The notes beneath the pieces are model-generated. The model was not told the origin of the DNA, made no database searches, and saw nothing but the letters and a program-made list of their open reading frames with translations. From contig CM065295.1 of NCBI GenBank assembly GCA_032871835.1, forward strand, positions 19,726,501 through 19,790,500: DNA of 64,000 bases, read 5' to 3'. The DNA comes from Dipteronia dyeriana. Taxonomy: Eukaryota > Streptophyta > Magnoliopsida > Sapindales > Sapindaceae. Below, in pieces: positions 1-12,575 of the stretch; the first letter of the stretch is position 1, and each line of letters opens with the position of its first letter. The translations under genes and the position numbers were made by a program.

Positions 1-1574
1 TCTGGAGTTCCCCGAGGTCAGTTCTATGTGAAAGCTAAGAACAAACTCAACTTCATCATCCCTAGAGCTTCGAGAAAAGGCCCAGCCTGGAAGGTAGAGT
101 GGATCCTGGCGGGGGGTAATTAAGGAATCTTCATATTTATTGGCAGGCATGAGTTCGCGGTTCCCACCACTTTCAACGATAAACAGTCGTGGGACCGGGA
201 CTCCTTGCCTACCGAGTCTGAGGTTGTGCTGAAGACTATTCTTACTATGAACTATCTAAACCTAAAGTTCTCAACTGATGATTCCTTCAATTCTCGTAGA
301 GTGAATCATTACCTGTGGATCTCTGATGTTACCCCTCGTAAGTAACACCAAGCAATTATGCTTCATTTCAATAGATAGCTTGTTTCTAACGTCCTTCTTT
401 TTTCTCTCTTTTTTAAAACAGTTTTTGTTGTTGCTCCAGCTTCCCGTGAAGCCCAACAAGCTCGCACTCCTACCTTTTTTGCCAAGTCGAATCGGGAAAT
501 CCCTCTGGCTTTTTCAGAGAAAGGGGGACAACTGTTTCAGCTGGGGCTTCATCTGCTCTTGTTCCGTCCTCCTCCCAGTACAGGTCCAAGATGTCGGTCC
601 TCACATCTCGGGCTACCAAGGTGAGGGGTAAAGAGGCCTCTGTTTCTCAAGTCGTTGACATTGCAATGACAGCTCCTGCTCTAATTGTCCCTACCTCTGC
701 TTCTGTTTCTGTCACCCCTGCTTCTAACTTGCCAGAAACTTTTGTCTTTCCATCAACATTCCCAGGCCCCCGAGCTTCAAATGACCTCGAGGCTGGTGTT
801 GAAGGGGTTTCCCCTGTTTCGCCCGTTAAATCAGTCCGGCTCTACCTCTCAAGATGAGGTCTTATGGCAATTCATTGCTTTCTACCCCGGGACAATCTTT
901 CTATGATGGATTCAATGCCCGTAGATATTCTAATCACAAAGGGATCTGCCCTCTTGGTCGAGGTAATCATCGCCTTTTATCTTCTCCTGCAATTGTTTGG
1001 TTCATCATTTCCTAATTTGAACTCTTTTACAGGCCTTCAAATTCAACATGGCCATAGGCCACCAGATGGCTTCTCTCCGTGATCGGGTAACCAAAGCTGA
1101 AGTTGAAGCTGAGCGGGCCATGGAGTTATTGGTACGGGCTTAAAACTTAGTACAAGAGATGGCCTCTAATTAAAGAGGGACGGAGGCAGAGCTAGCCGAG
1201 CTTCAGTGTGATCATAAGAGGATGAAGAGGTCCCTCGACTTAGAAACCCTTCGGTCTGAGCGTCGGGCTGAGCAAAGGGACTCATGGAAGGCAAAAGTAA
1301 AACGTTGGACGTTGAGAATCAGGCCCTCCACGCTCAAGTAGCCAAGCTGTAAGCGGAGGTGGATGCTTCTTTCAGCGACGGATATTTATAAGGTTCCTTC
1401 CAGGTTGCTGAAGCTCGACCTCTACCCTTTGACCTATCCATCATTGGCGGGTGGGATAGGGAGGAAATAATGACCAAGGTGACGGAGATGTCTTGTCCTG
1501 AAGGTTATGAATTGGGTCCTTCTAATATGGCTGGAGCTAGGAGGTAGCCAGTTATGTCAGACCTTCATCCTCAT
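1..1574 (+). pseudogene. Antisense additional ORF of a Tat-type gypsy element, 5' portion (decayed)
   Basis: This reads as the middle and C-terminal part of a plant protein of the 'putative transposase, gypsy type' kind. That protein is commonly encoded by an extra ORF running antisense to pol in Tat-lineage retrotransposons. The visible core includes the residues RKGPAWKVEWILAGG near the left edge, then a stretch rich in Asp and Ser, then a Ser/Thr/Pro-rich linker and a helical, charged tail. Two introns with good consensus are visible: 338-421 (GTAAGT...CAG) and 963-1032 (GTAATC...ACAG). A 31-bp GT..AG gap at 116-146 restores the frame but is too short for a normal plant intron. Frameshifts near 525 and after 1140 break the frame. 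The N-terminus lies off the left edge. The ORF is cut at 1574 by a copia insertion and resumes at 11268. The family assignment rests on pattern recognition. Confidence 0.6.
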
Positions 1575-3438
1575 TGTTGGGGTTTATGCCCTAAGCATGT
1601 AATTTGTAAATGGATTTATGAAGTAAATAAAAAGAAAGGTTCAATTCATTCTTGTTATGTTATTTATTTTATAAACTTGTGTACATATTAACATCCTTGA
1701 TTGCCAGATGTAATCTCGAACTGTGTATATGAGTGTCATATACGGATGGATACAGTAAGAGACGTGCAATCTAAAGAGTCCATAGATAGCAAATAAAGCT
1801 GGGTACTTTATTTGTGGTTAATCTATAGCTGCGGTCCATTCCGTAATGTACAGTGATTCTATCCTGAATCATTCATATGAGATATGGGAATAGAGGCACC
1901 TTGTATGATGTGATCATATAGGACTAGGCCATGATCTATATGAATCTCACACCAAGATCTGTTTACCGATCAGATTCATATATATCAATTAATGATGGCT
2001 ATATATGGATGATCTTAATCCTGAGTGTCTTATCGATTCCTTCAGGTTAGATCGTGGTCTTTGATATACTATAGGTGAGGTCATATGCATTTCCTGATCA
2101 ATATACTCTGTATGTTGGGATTACGGTTTGGCTTGTTGCTGGGAAGGTTTGTACACAATAGTAGAATCTGCTCCTTCTTGTGAGAAGTAGATGGTAGTTC
2201 CCTTAAGGGTTGATTCGGGGCTTGGACAATATGAGCGCTCTCCTAATTCCGTGAGGAAATAGGATTTATTGTCCATTAGAGAATCAATGGTACTTAAAGG
2301 ATATATGTAATTAGAGGGGTATAATGGAAATTTTGACCCAGCTCTAATTATGAACTGCTGTAGAGGATCGCACCATATGTAATAGCTATATCGATGAACA
2401 CCGAGTTGTATCGGTTTGTTTAAAAACGTCTGCAGTTGAGAGAGTACAGCTTCGGATTTTTAGTGGAATAAAACCGGAGTTAATAATCAAAGAATATTAA
2501 TTAAAGAGTTTAATTAATGATTTTGAGAATTATTGGAGCATAAAATATTGTAGGTCCATTAGGTCCCCTTGCTAGCCTGATCGATTTAGGTAACAAGGGT
2601 CACGGTTAATTAATTGTGGTACGAAAGTGACACGTATTTATTTGGGAATAAATTAAATAATGATATTATTTAATTAATGAATAATGGTGATTAAATAATT
2701 TAAATAATGAGATTATTTAATTATGTTATTAATCACTAAATGGAGGGTGTATGTTGATATTTATTTTTGAATAAAATAAGATAATATGATTATTTTATTT
2801 TATTAAATTAAATATTTTATTTTTAAATTTAAATAGTTTGAATTCAAAATTAAAATCAAATAAAAGATATGAGATATTTTTTATTTGAAAGTTTTTAAAA
2901 ATCAAATAAAAGATATGTGATATTTTTTATTTGAAAGTTTTTTTTTTAAATCAAATTAGATTTTATTAGATTTTATTATTATTAAATAAATAAATAAATA
3001 AATAAATAAGGTTGTTGTGTGTCAAAACGTACAACTATTATACATATATATATATATATATATATAGACATTGTAAAAAGCAACGAGTGGTATTTTGGTG
3101 TTTTGTCAAAACGCATTAAAAAAAAACCACTTTTGTTTTTTGTTTTTTGTACAACTCATTGCACACACACAAAACGCTATTTTTATTTTAACTGCTAGAA
3201 ATGTTTTAAATAGTTTTTTTTTTAAGAAGAAATAGTTTCTTCATTTGTTTTTCTTTACACCCTCCATCATAAGTTCCTGAAAACCGTGAAGCGCCCACAC
3301 TCAGTTACCAGTCCCGGTATATAGCGAGGAAGATCAGTGGTACAGACCAGAAGCATATCGAAAAAGTGAAGGAGCTTCCAAACGTTGGTATGGTTCTTTT
3401 AATCTTCCTTTTTATTATTGATTACAATTTCTTGCATT

Positions 3439-3479
<41 letters not shown>

Positions 3480-3619
3480 AGTGTAATAATTTTTATATGT
3501 ATTTGTTCCGAAAATAATTACGATCAAAAGTTCACAGGTCTCAGATACATATTACGATCTGTATATAAAAATTTTAAAACCTTACTTCCACTGCGTGACA
3601 GGTGAACAGGGTTCCAACA
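1575..3619 (+). repeat. 5' LTR of copia A (2045 bp)
   Basis: It matches 9167-11267 along its whole length and ends with the TGTTGG/CCAACA inverted termini. Its 3' third holds AT-rich blocks, a (TAAA)n run near 2988-3008 and two (TA)n tracts (about 3043-3066 and 3442-3475). The length is unusually large for a copia LTR and is part of why this element reaches 9.7 kb. Confidence 0.93.
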
Positions 3620-3620
3620 A

Positions 3621-3634
3621 TTGGTATCAGAGCC
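3621..3634 (+). other. Primer binding site of copia A
   Basis: The sequence TTGGTATCAGAGCC lies one base after the LTR end. It contains TGGTATCAGAGC, the usual complement of the initiator methionine tRNA 3' end in plant copia elements. Confidence 0.9.
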
Positions 3635-5182
3635 AAAAAAAATTCGGAACAGGAAATTGTTTTCGATGCTCTTGTATGTATGATTGTGTACGCACGATTT
3701 AAATTGACTGTATGATGTTTTTGTATGTATATTATTTTTTAAAATTTACAAAAACATGATTGATCGTTAATTATATAGTACTGTGGATTTAGGGTTTATG
3801 GGTTGCATAATTTTGTTTTATTATATATATTTTTTAACTATTATTGTATTGTAAAAAAAATGTAACCTATGTTGAAGACCTGGACAAATCGCGAAGAAAG
3901 ATTTATGAGATAAATCGAGATGACCTGAAGAGACTGGAAGACTTGGAAATTACAAGAAGACCAAGGAATGCCAGGGGGTATTTTTACCATTTTAGATTCC
4001 AATTTTTTTTAGGTTAAATAATCCACAGTACTCGGTCAATTCATGTATGCTTTATATTATGTGAAGATAAAAAACATTGTCATGCATACGTATGACATTT
4101 AGATTATATGTGCATACACAAATATATTTGATATGTCATACATGCATCATAGCCTGATATTTTATGTATTTTTTTAATGTGATTAAAATGGGTAAATACA
4201 TAAATTGGCTATGAAAATGAGATTAGTTTTTTTTTAATTGTTAAAAAAAAACTTGGTAATTCTCATTAATATTAATCTAATTATTAAAGAGTTTAATAAG
4301 TTAGATTAATAGGGTCATTTATAGTAATTAGGATTAATTTGATTAATTGCCTAATTATAAATGAACCAAATATTGTGTTAGAGTTTTAATAGTTAAAACT
4401 TGGTAAACACTTTCAAAATAATCTGAGCTTAGTAAATAGTTTACAAATACTTAGATTATTCATTAATAGATTAGATTTTTAATTGTTAAAAATCATTAAT
4501 AATTTATTAGTTAATTTGAACTTGTTTCTAATAATGAATTAGTTAATGCACTAGATAACTTGATTAAAATTAGTCGTTTGATCTTGTAGAGTCTAGGTGC
4601 ATTAACGGATAATAGAAAACCGTAGTTTTAAAATAGTGAGTGGGAGAGGGATATATGACATATATATTCTGCGGTCTCCATCATTAGTTCAACACCATGA
4701 GATCCGAGTGGGGCCTCGTAGCGGCTTTGCTTTCGTCCTCCCTAAGAAGGGTTTCCACAAAGGTCAATACCAAGGTTAACTTCCTAACGGATAGGATTTC
4801 TGAGGGTATTTCGGGATTGACCGGCCCTAAGACGGCAATTCTCGAGTTAAGCTCGTGAGATCTGAAATTGTGGGTTACACTCACGAAGGTTTTGATTAAG
4901 TTTGTTAATTAAAAACCTGACTGAATAAACGATGGTTGAATGATATGGAATAAGAGTTATTCTAGAATATTATTTGATTAAGAATGTCTCGGACCAACAT
5001 GGAAAGATTTGACCGACCCTAAGGAGGCACTTTTTTATGGTATGTTGGATTGTCGTGGTATAGTAACTATTTTTTAGGGTAGTACTAGTTCGTTAAACAT
5101 GTTCATGCATCATGTTTAAATTTATACCAAAGCACCCACACTTGTTTTAAATAAATGACTGAATATTTTATTTATTTCAGCA
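3635..5182 (+). other. Long untranslated leader of copia A
   Basis: About 1.5 kb of AT-rich sequence between primer binding site and gag holds no convincing ORF. A moderately GC-richer patch lies near 4670-4880. The packaging signal would be expected here by family analogy, but no structure was established. Confidence 0.7.
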
Positions 5183-5990
5183 ATGTCTTCTGCATTACTT
5201 CAAATTCTCGCAAACGATAAATTAACTGATGATAACTACATAAAGTGGAAACTTAATATTAATGCAATTTTGGTCACCAAATACCTCAAGTTTGTGCTTA
5301 CAGAGGAATGTCCTCCAGCGCCTACTGCCAATGCCACACGAACTGTTCGTGAGGCATACCAGTGATGGGTCTCATCTGATAAGAAGGCCCAAACATATTT
5401 GTTGACATCTATGACAGACGTGTTTGTCACAAAGCACGAAGCAATGACTTCAGCATTCGAAATCATGGAGTCATTGCAAGCTATGTTCGGGCAGCCCTTT
5501 GAGCAAAAGCGACATGAAGCTGTTCGTTCCGCCATGCTCACTCGTATGAAGGAAGGAACGTCAGTTTGGGAACATGTTCTGAGCATGATGTCCTACTTCA
5601 ACACGGAAGAAGTCAATGGCGGGGTCATTGATGAAGCCAGTCAGGTGAGCATCATACTGACTACTCTTCCGAAGAGTTTCGATCAGTTTAAAAGCAACTA
5701 CGGGATGAACAAGTTAAAGTTCAGTCTTACACAGTTGTTCAATAAGCTCACTACCTTTGAGTCCTTGATTAAGGGCAACAAAGGCAAGACCGGTGAGGCA
5801 AATGTTGCTGAACCATCTTCCTCTAATAATAAGAAGAGGAAAAGGTCCGCTGGGAAGGCCAAAGGAAAGCCCAAAGCAAAAAGAAGGGCACCTCCACTGA
5901 CCAAGACAAAAGAAAATGTTTCCATTGTAACAAGGTCGGACACTGGAAGAGGAACTATCCTCAGTATCTGGAGGAGGTAGCCAAGAAGAA
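5183..5990 (+). pseudogene. copia A gag (nucleocapsid), broken
   Basis: The frame opens with an ATG at 5183 (MSSALLQILANDKLTDDNYI), typical of plant copia Gag. It includes the UBN2-like helical region, with DNYIKWK near the N-terminus and the LPKSFDQF motif near 5670. An in-frame TGA at 5363-5365 interrupts it. A Lys/Arg-rich stretch at about 5830-5890 is followed by a frameshift. The zinc knuckle at 5917-5958 is in the next frame and reads C-x2-C-x4-H-x4-Y: the last zinc-binding Cys is lost. Gag packages element RNA into cytoplasmic particles; this copy should not make a working protein. Confidence 0.88.
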
Positions 5991-8900
5991 AAAGATTAAA
6001 GATAAATATGATTTACTTGTTCTTGAATCTTGTTTAGTAGAAGATGATTCTTCACCCTGGATAGTTGATTCTGGGGCCACTAATCATGTTTGTTCTTCTT
6101 TGCAGTGGACTGATTCTTGGACACAGTTAGAGAAGGGAGCCTTCTCAATGCGTGTGGGGTCGGGGGATGTCATATCGACCAAAGCAGTGGGAGCAATAAG
6201 ATTGCAATTTTGTAATAATTATATTTTTTTATTATTAAACAATGTTTTTTATATTCCTGGATTTACACGGAATTTGATTTCCGTTTCTAAGTTGTTATAA
6301 CAAAAATATTCTGTTTCTTTTAATAATAAGTTTGTTATTATTGGAAAGAATGGTCTGAATATATGTTCAGGAATTAATGAAAACAATTTGTATGTGTTAA
6401 GACCGTTAATACATACTACACTGCTCAACACCGAAATGTTTAAGGTTGAAAAAATAAAAACTAAACGACGTAAGATTTCTCCAGATAATGACACGTATCT
6501 CTGGCATCTAAGGCTTGGTCATATCAACCTTGACCGGATAGACAGATTAGTAAAAAGTGGACCTTTAAGTGAGTTAAAAGTTGGCACCTTACTTGTCTGT
6601 GAATATTGTCTGGAAGGTAAGATGACTAAGAGACCTTATACTGGAAAAGTGCTTAGAGCTAAAGAACCGCTAGAGCTTATACATAGAGACGTCTGCAAAC
6701 CGATGAATAATAAAGCTAGGGGTGGTTATGAGTATTATGTCACATTTATAGATGACTATTCAAGATACGGATACGTCTGCCTGATGCAACGAAAGTCAGA
6801 AACATTAGAAAAGTTTAAAGAATTCCAAGCTGAAGTTGAGAATCAATTAGGTAGGACTATCAAGTCACTACGATCGGATCGTGGAGGTGAGTACCTTGAC
6901 CAAGAGTTTCAAGACTTCATGGTCGAGCATGGGATAGTTTTCCAACTCACAGCTCCCGGTACACTTCAGCAAAATGGTGTAGCGGAGAGGAGAAATAGAA
7001 CCCTAATAGAAATGGTGAGATCTATGATTAGTTTCTCATCATTACTAAATTCCTTCTGGGGATATGCGTTACAAACAGCAGCATACATTTTGAATGTAGT
7101 ACCATCCAAATCTGTTCCTAAGACTCCCCTAGAGTTGTGGAATGGTCGTAAAGCTAGTTTGTAATATTTCCGTATATGGGGGTGTTCAGCACACGTGCTG
7201 AAGAACAGAACTGGAAAGCTAGACTCCAAGTCTGTTGTCTGCCTATTTGTAGGATACTCCAAGGAGACCATATGTGGACACTTCTATAGTCCCGAAGATA
7301 ACAAAGAATTTGTATCGACAAATGCAACGTTTCTTGAGGACAATTACATTAGTGACCATAAACCTCGTTCCAAGATTGTATTAAATGAGTTGGAGCCTGG
7401 TGAGACTAGTGATTCATCAACAAGAGTTGTTGATCCACAAACATCTGAGAGTCATATGGTTCCTGATCAGGATACACTACCACCTAGACGTAGTGAGAGG
7501 TTTGTGAGACAACCTGGACGCTATTTAGCTATAGGTAAGGGACAATGTGTTGTCTTTGCTGATAGTGTGGATGATCCATTGACATTTAAGAATGCAATGG
7601 AAGACCCTGATAAAGAGGAATGGCTTAAAGCCATGAATCTAGAGATGGAGTCCATGTACTCTAACTCAGTATGGGATCTTGTAGACTTACCGGATGGAGT
7701 AAAACCCATTGGGTGTAAATGGATCTACAAGAGAAAGAGAGCAATAGACGGGAAGGTAGAGACCTTCAAGGCAAGGCTAGTGGCCAAGGGTTATACCTAG
7801 AAATACGGGGTCGATTATGAAGAGCCTTCTCGCCAGTAGCGCTGTTTAAGTCTATTAGGATTCTCTTATCCATTGCTACCTATTTCGATTATGAAATTTG
7901 GCAAATGGACGTCAAGACTGCATTCTTGAATGGCAATCTTGATGAGAGCATCTATATGATGCAACCAGAGGGATTCGTGTCTCCAGATCAAGAGCAAAAA
8001 GTTTGCAAGCTGCAGAGGTCCATATATGGACTTATTAAGCAAGCCTCTAGATCTTGGAACATTAGGTTTGATGATGTGATCAAAACCTATGGCTTCGAGC
8101 AGAACGTCGATGAGCCTTGTGTCTACAAGCGCATCATTGATAAAAAAATAGTTTTCTTGGTCCTATACGTAGATGATATCCTGCTCATTGGAAATGATGT
8201 GGGAGTGTTGTCTGATGTAAAGAGCTGGCTGGCTATCCAATTCCAAATGAAAGATTTGGGAGAGGCAAGTTATGTTCTAGGGATCCAACTTATAAGGGAT
8301 CGTAAGAACAAACTTATAGCACTGTCTCAGGCATCATATATCGACAAGATTCTTGTGCGATTTTCGATGCAGAACTCCAAGAAAGGTAATTTACCTTCCA
8401 GACATGGAGTTCACTTGTCTAAGGAACAGTGTCCTAAGACACCTCAAGAAGTGGAGGATATGAGACGTGTTCCCTATGCATCAGCAGTAGGTAGTCTCAT
8501 GCATGCTATGTTATGCACGAGACCGGACATCTGCTATGCAGTGGGAGTAGTCAGCAGATACCAGTCTAACCTAGGATTGGATCATTGGGTTGCTGTCAAG
8601 ACTATTCTCAAGTATCTTCGGAGAATGAGAAATTATATGCTAGTGTATTCCGGACAGGATTTGATCCCATTAGGATACACTGATTCTGATTTTCAGTCAG
8701 ACAAGGATTCTAGAAAATCCACGTCTGGATCAGTATTCACCCTGGGTGGTGGAGCTATTGTGTGGAGAAGTATCAAGCAATCTTGCATTGCTGACTCCAC
8801 CATGGAAGCCGAATATGTAGCTGCTTGTGAAGCTGCTAAAGAGGCTGTTTGGCTCCGTAAGTTCTTGAGTGATCTGGAAGTTGTTCTAGACCTGGATAAA

Positions 8901-9152
8901 CCCATCACACTTTATTGTGATAGCAGTGGTGCTATGGCTAAATCCAAAGAACCAATAAGCCACAAGAGAGGGAAGCATATAGAGAGAAAGTATCATCTCA
9001 TCAGAGAGATAGTGCAGAGAAGAGATGTGATGGTCACCAAGATAGCCTCACAAGACAATCATGCTAATCCATTTACAAAGACCTTACCGGCTAAAGTGTT
9101 GCCAGGTCACCTATATGGTCTAGGGTTACGAGACATGCCTCACATGCTTTAA
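5991..9152 (+). pseudogene. copia A pol (protease, integrase, RT, RNase H), broken
   Basis: Domains appear in copia order. Aspartic protease: VDSGATNHV at about 6064. Integrase: an H-x-H zinc region near 6500 with a CxxC pair, and a D,D,E core between about 6680 and 6990 ending in [19 protein letters not shown] near 8165. RNase H: YTDSDFQSDKDSRKSTSGS near 8680, with the D/E/D pattern. Breaks include stops at 6298, 7162 and 7798 and a frame change close to 7824; the last 415 codons (7905-9152) are open. Gag and pol appear to have formed one polyprotein frame originally. Splicing is not expected. Confidence 0.9.
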
Positions 9153-9155
9153 TGC

Positions 9156-9165
9156 AAGTGGGAGA
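9156..9165 (+). other. Polypurine tract of copia A
   Basis: AAGTGGGAGA sits directly before the TGTTGG start of the 3' LTR, the usual plus-strand priming site. Confidence 0.8.
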
Positions 9166-9166
9166 T

Positions 9167-10648
9167 TGTTGGGGTTTATGCCCTAAGCATGTAATTTGTA
9201 AATGGATTTATGAAGTAAATAAAAAGAAAGGTTCAATTCATTCTTGTTATGTTATTTATTTTATAAACTTGTATACATATTAACATCCTTGATTGCCTAA
9301 TGTAATCTCGAACTGTGTATATGAGTGTCATATACGGATGGATACAGTAAAAGACGTGCAATATAAAGAGTCCATAGATAGCAAATAAAGCTGGGTACTT
9401 TATTTGTGGTTAATCTATAGTTGCGGTCCATTCTGTAATGTACAGTGATTCTATCCTGAATCATTTATATTAGATATGGGAATGAAAGCACCTTGTATGA
9501 TGTGATCATATAGGACTAGGCCATGATCTATATGAATCTCACACCAAGATCCGTTTACCGATGAGATTCATATATATCAAATAATGATGGCTATATGTGG
9601 ATGATCTTAATCGTGAGTGTCTTATCGACTCCTTCAGGTTAGATCTTGGTCTTTGATATATCATGGGTGAGGTCAGATGCATTTCCTGATCAATATACTC
9701 TGTATATTGGGATTGCGGTTTGGCTTGTGGTTGGAAAGGTTTGTACACAATAGTGGAATCCACTTCTTCTTGTGAGAAGTAGATGGTAGTTCCCTTAAGG
9801 GTTGATTCGGGGCTTGGACAATATGAGCGCTCTCCTAATTCCGTGAGGAAATAGGATTTATTGTCCATTAGAGAATCAATGGTATTTAAAGGATATATGT
9901 AATTAGAGGGGTATAACAGAAATTTTGACCCAGCTCTAATTATGAACTACTATGGAGGATCGCACCATATGCAATAGCTATATCGATAGATACTGAGTTG
10001 TATCAGTCTGTGTAAAAACGTCTATAGTTGAAAAAGTGCATCTTCGGGTTTTTAGTGGAATAAAACCAAAGTCAATAATCAAAGAATATTAATTAAAGAG
10101 TTTAATTAATGATTCTGATGATTATTAGAGCTCAAAATATTATGGGTCCATTATGTCCCCTTGCTAGCTCGATCGATTTAGATAACAAGGGTCACGGTTA
10201 ATTAATTGTGGTACGAAAGTGACTCGTATTTATTCAGGAATTAATTAAATAATGAGATTATTTAATTAATGAATAATGGTGATTAAATAATTTAAATAAT
10301 GAGATTATTTAATTATGTTATTAATCACTAAATGGAGGGTGTATGTTGATATTTATTTTTGAATAAAATAAGATAATATGATTATATTATTTTTTTAAAT
10401 TAAATATTTTATTTTATTAAATTAAATATTTTATTTTTGAATTTAAATAGTTTGAATTCAAAATTAAAATCAAATAAAATATATGGGATATTTTTTATTT
10501 GAAAGTTTTTAAAAATCAAATAAAAGATATGAGATATTTTTTATTTGAAAGTTTTTTTAAAAAAATCAAATTAGATTTTATTAGATTTTATTATTATTGA
10601 ATAAAAAATAAAATAAAAAGGTTGTTCTGCGTCAAAATGCACAGCTGT

Positions 10649-10719
<71 letters not shown>

Positions 10720-11267
10720 ACATTGTAAAAAGGAACCGAGTGGTTTTTTGGTGTTTTGTCAAAACGCATTAATCAAAAAGAAAACCACTTTCATTTTTTT
10801 TTTGTGCAACTCGTTGCACAAAGAAAAAAAAAACTATTTTTATTTGAACTACCATAAGTGTTCTAGATAGTTTTTTTTTTTAAGAAGAAATAGTTTCTTC
10901 ATTTGTTTTTCTCTACACCCTCCATCCTAAGTTCATGAGAACCGTGAAGCGCCCACACGCAGTTATCAGTCCCGAGATATAGAGAGAAAGATCATTGGTA
11001 CAGACCAGAAGTATATCGAAAAAGTGAAGGAGCCTCCAAACGTTGGTATGGTTCTTTTAATCTTCCTTTTTATTATTGATTACAATTTCCTGTATTTACA
11101 TATATATATATATATATATATATTATTAGTGTAATAAGTTTTATATGTATTTTTTCCGAAAATAATTACGATCAAAAGTTCACTAATCCCAGATACAGAT
11201 TACGATCTGTATATAAAAAAATTTAAACCTTACTTCCGCTACGTGACCGGTGAACGGGGTTCCAACA
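9167..11267 (+). repeat. 3' LTR of copia A (2101 bp)
   Basis: It is colinear with the 5' LTR and ends in CCAACA followed by the CTCAT duplication. It differs mainly by scattered substitutions and by a large compound (CA)n(TA)n microsatellite at about 10650-10718, where the 5' LTR has only a short (TA)n run. A second (TA)n tract lies near 11099-11125. Confidence 0.93.
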
Positions 11268-11510
11268 CTCATCCCTCCTCCCGTCTTCCCAGCATCAGGT
11301 CTCGGAGAAACCTCAATGGGGGTTCGGCCCGTGGAGCATGAAGGAGGCCATCCAGATGCCCGAGACCCCTCTGAAGTGTCTTCCAAGGAAGAGCCAGAGG
11401 TGGGAGAGAGCATGGCAGAGTCAATGGACACCCTTCTCGACGTGGCCATTCCACATGAGATTATGATGGTGGTTAATGAGGTCTTTAAGGAGGACCCAAC
11501 TAAACAATAG
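11268..11510 (+). pseudogene. Antisense additional ORF of the Tat-type element, 3' end
   Basis: This resumes the reading frame interrupted at 1574, after the second CTCAT. It is Pro/Glu-rich and ends at a TAG at 11508. Removing the copia element and one copy of the duplication rejoins the two halves without a frameshift at the junction. No domain is visible in this acidic C-terminal segment. Confidence 0.55.
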
Positions 11511-12189
11511 GCAATCGGGGATCCTCTGATGAAAGAGGTAGCAGAGATGGCTAACCAAAATGAGCAACCACCGGAATGAGGAGTAAGGGGTGAGGTCCAC
11601 TAGGAAGGAGGAGTAGTTGGGGGCGATCAGAAGAATGTAGAAGCTTGATGTAACCCATTCTTGACTTGCTTTCGACTGCCTGAAAAGGGGGGTGGGCACC
11701 CCGATTTACACTGGGTCAGATTGATAGTCTTTTTATTTCCTCTTCGTGTAGCCCGGAACCAGGGGTTGGGCTCTCTGTTTGACAATTGTAGCCTAACAAG
11801 GGGATAGGCTCTCTTATCATTAATGAATATTGGCTTTGGATTTCATTCGAACTTGCTTCAATGAATTTTGATTTGACTAACATCTTTTTGCTTCATTCTT
11901 GGTCCTGATCTAAATACGACCTCTGAAATAACTTGTCTTACTCGAATCTTGGCGAAGATAACGAGATATAAAATTTTGTTTAAGTGTGAAAGTTGACAAC
12001 TAGCTCGAGCACTCCACTCTAAGCAAAAACTTGTAGCTTGATGATTTAAGTGAATAGTCCCCTTATGTGATTATAGGATAGTTTGCACCTGTCACAGTAA
12101 GCAATCATATACACTTGGAAGATTAGTAACCAATAATAACTGGAACATTGGAGTTTATGTATGAGAGTATTCTAATTATGTGCTCCTTT
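11511..12189. other. Non-coding 3' region of the Tat-type element
   Basis: There is no ORF of interest. A GTAGCCCGGAACCAGGGG-type phrase near 11750 resembles the GC-rich phrases of the repeat that follows, which suggests older decayed repeat units. Confidence 0.5.
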
Positions 12190-12575
12190 GGGGGGTTATA
12201 GCCCGATCGAGGCATCAGGAGGGCTATCTAGCTATTTCCTGGTTTCGTGATCTGGATGACAACTATGCTCTTACACTCAAACCCTTCTTGGGGTGGTAGC
12301 CCGACCGGGCACCAGGAGAGCTGTTTAGCTATTTCCTAGTCTCGTGATCTGAATGGTAATTATGCTCTTACACTCAGACCCTTCTTAGGGGTGGTAACTC
12401 GACCAAGGCATCAGGGATAACGATGGGGCTTCACCGGCTAATCCCTGGTCTCGAGATCTGGAGGGCAACTATGCTCTTACACTCAGACTCTTCTTGGCAG
12501 GGGGTGGTGCCCAGCTGAGGCATCAAGGATAGCAAGGGGGCTTCTCCGGCTAATCCCTGGTCTTGAGATGACTAT
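12190..12575. repeat. Imperfect tandem repeat, about 100-bp units
   Basis: At least four copies of a unit are visible. Each contains a phrase like GGTAGCCCGACC-GGCACCAGG, then TATTTCCTGG or TAATCCCTGG, TCTCGTGATCTG and ATGCTCTTACACTCAGAC. It lies between the integrase end and the antisense ORF, where Tat-type elements usually carry their non-coding 3' region. Confidence 0.75.

Larger units (their letters stand above)
1575..11267 (+). mobile_element. Complete Ty1/copia LTR retrotransposon (copia A), nested, defective
   Basis: The element begins TGTTGG and ends CCAACA, and is flanked on both sides by the perfect 5-bp target duplication CTCAT (1570-1574 and 11268-11272). It has two roughly 2-kb LTRs, a methionine-tRNA-type primer binding site right after the 5' LTR, a 1.5-kb leader, a gag-pol region in copia order (protease, integrase, RT, RNase H) and a purine tract before the 3' LTR. 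The coding region carries several in-frame stops and frameshifts, so it cannot be autonomous. By eye the first 260 bp of the two LTRs differ at roughly ten sites, so the insertion is not recent. It lies inside the antisense ORF of an older gypsy element. Confidence 0.95.

Noticed and set aside
4684..4884. Minus-strand ORF in the copia A leader
   Set aside because: No domain, lies in the known untranslated leader, and the copia B counterpart is absent.
10571..10762. ORF made of Ile/Tyr and Val/Cys runs
   Set aside because: It is translated microsatellite sequence in the 3' LTR.
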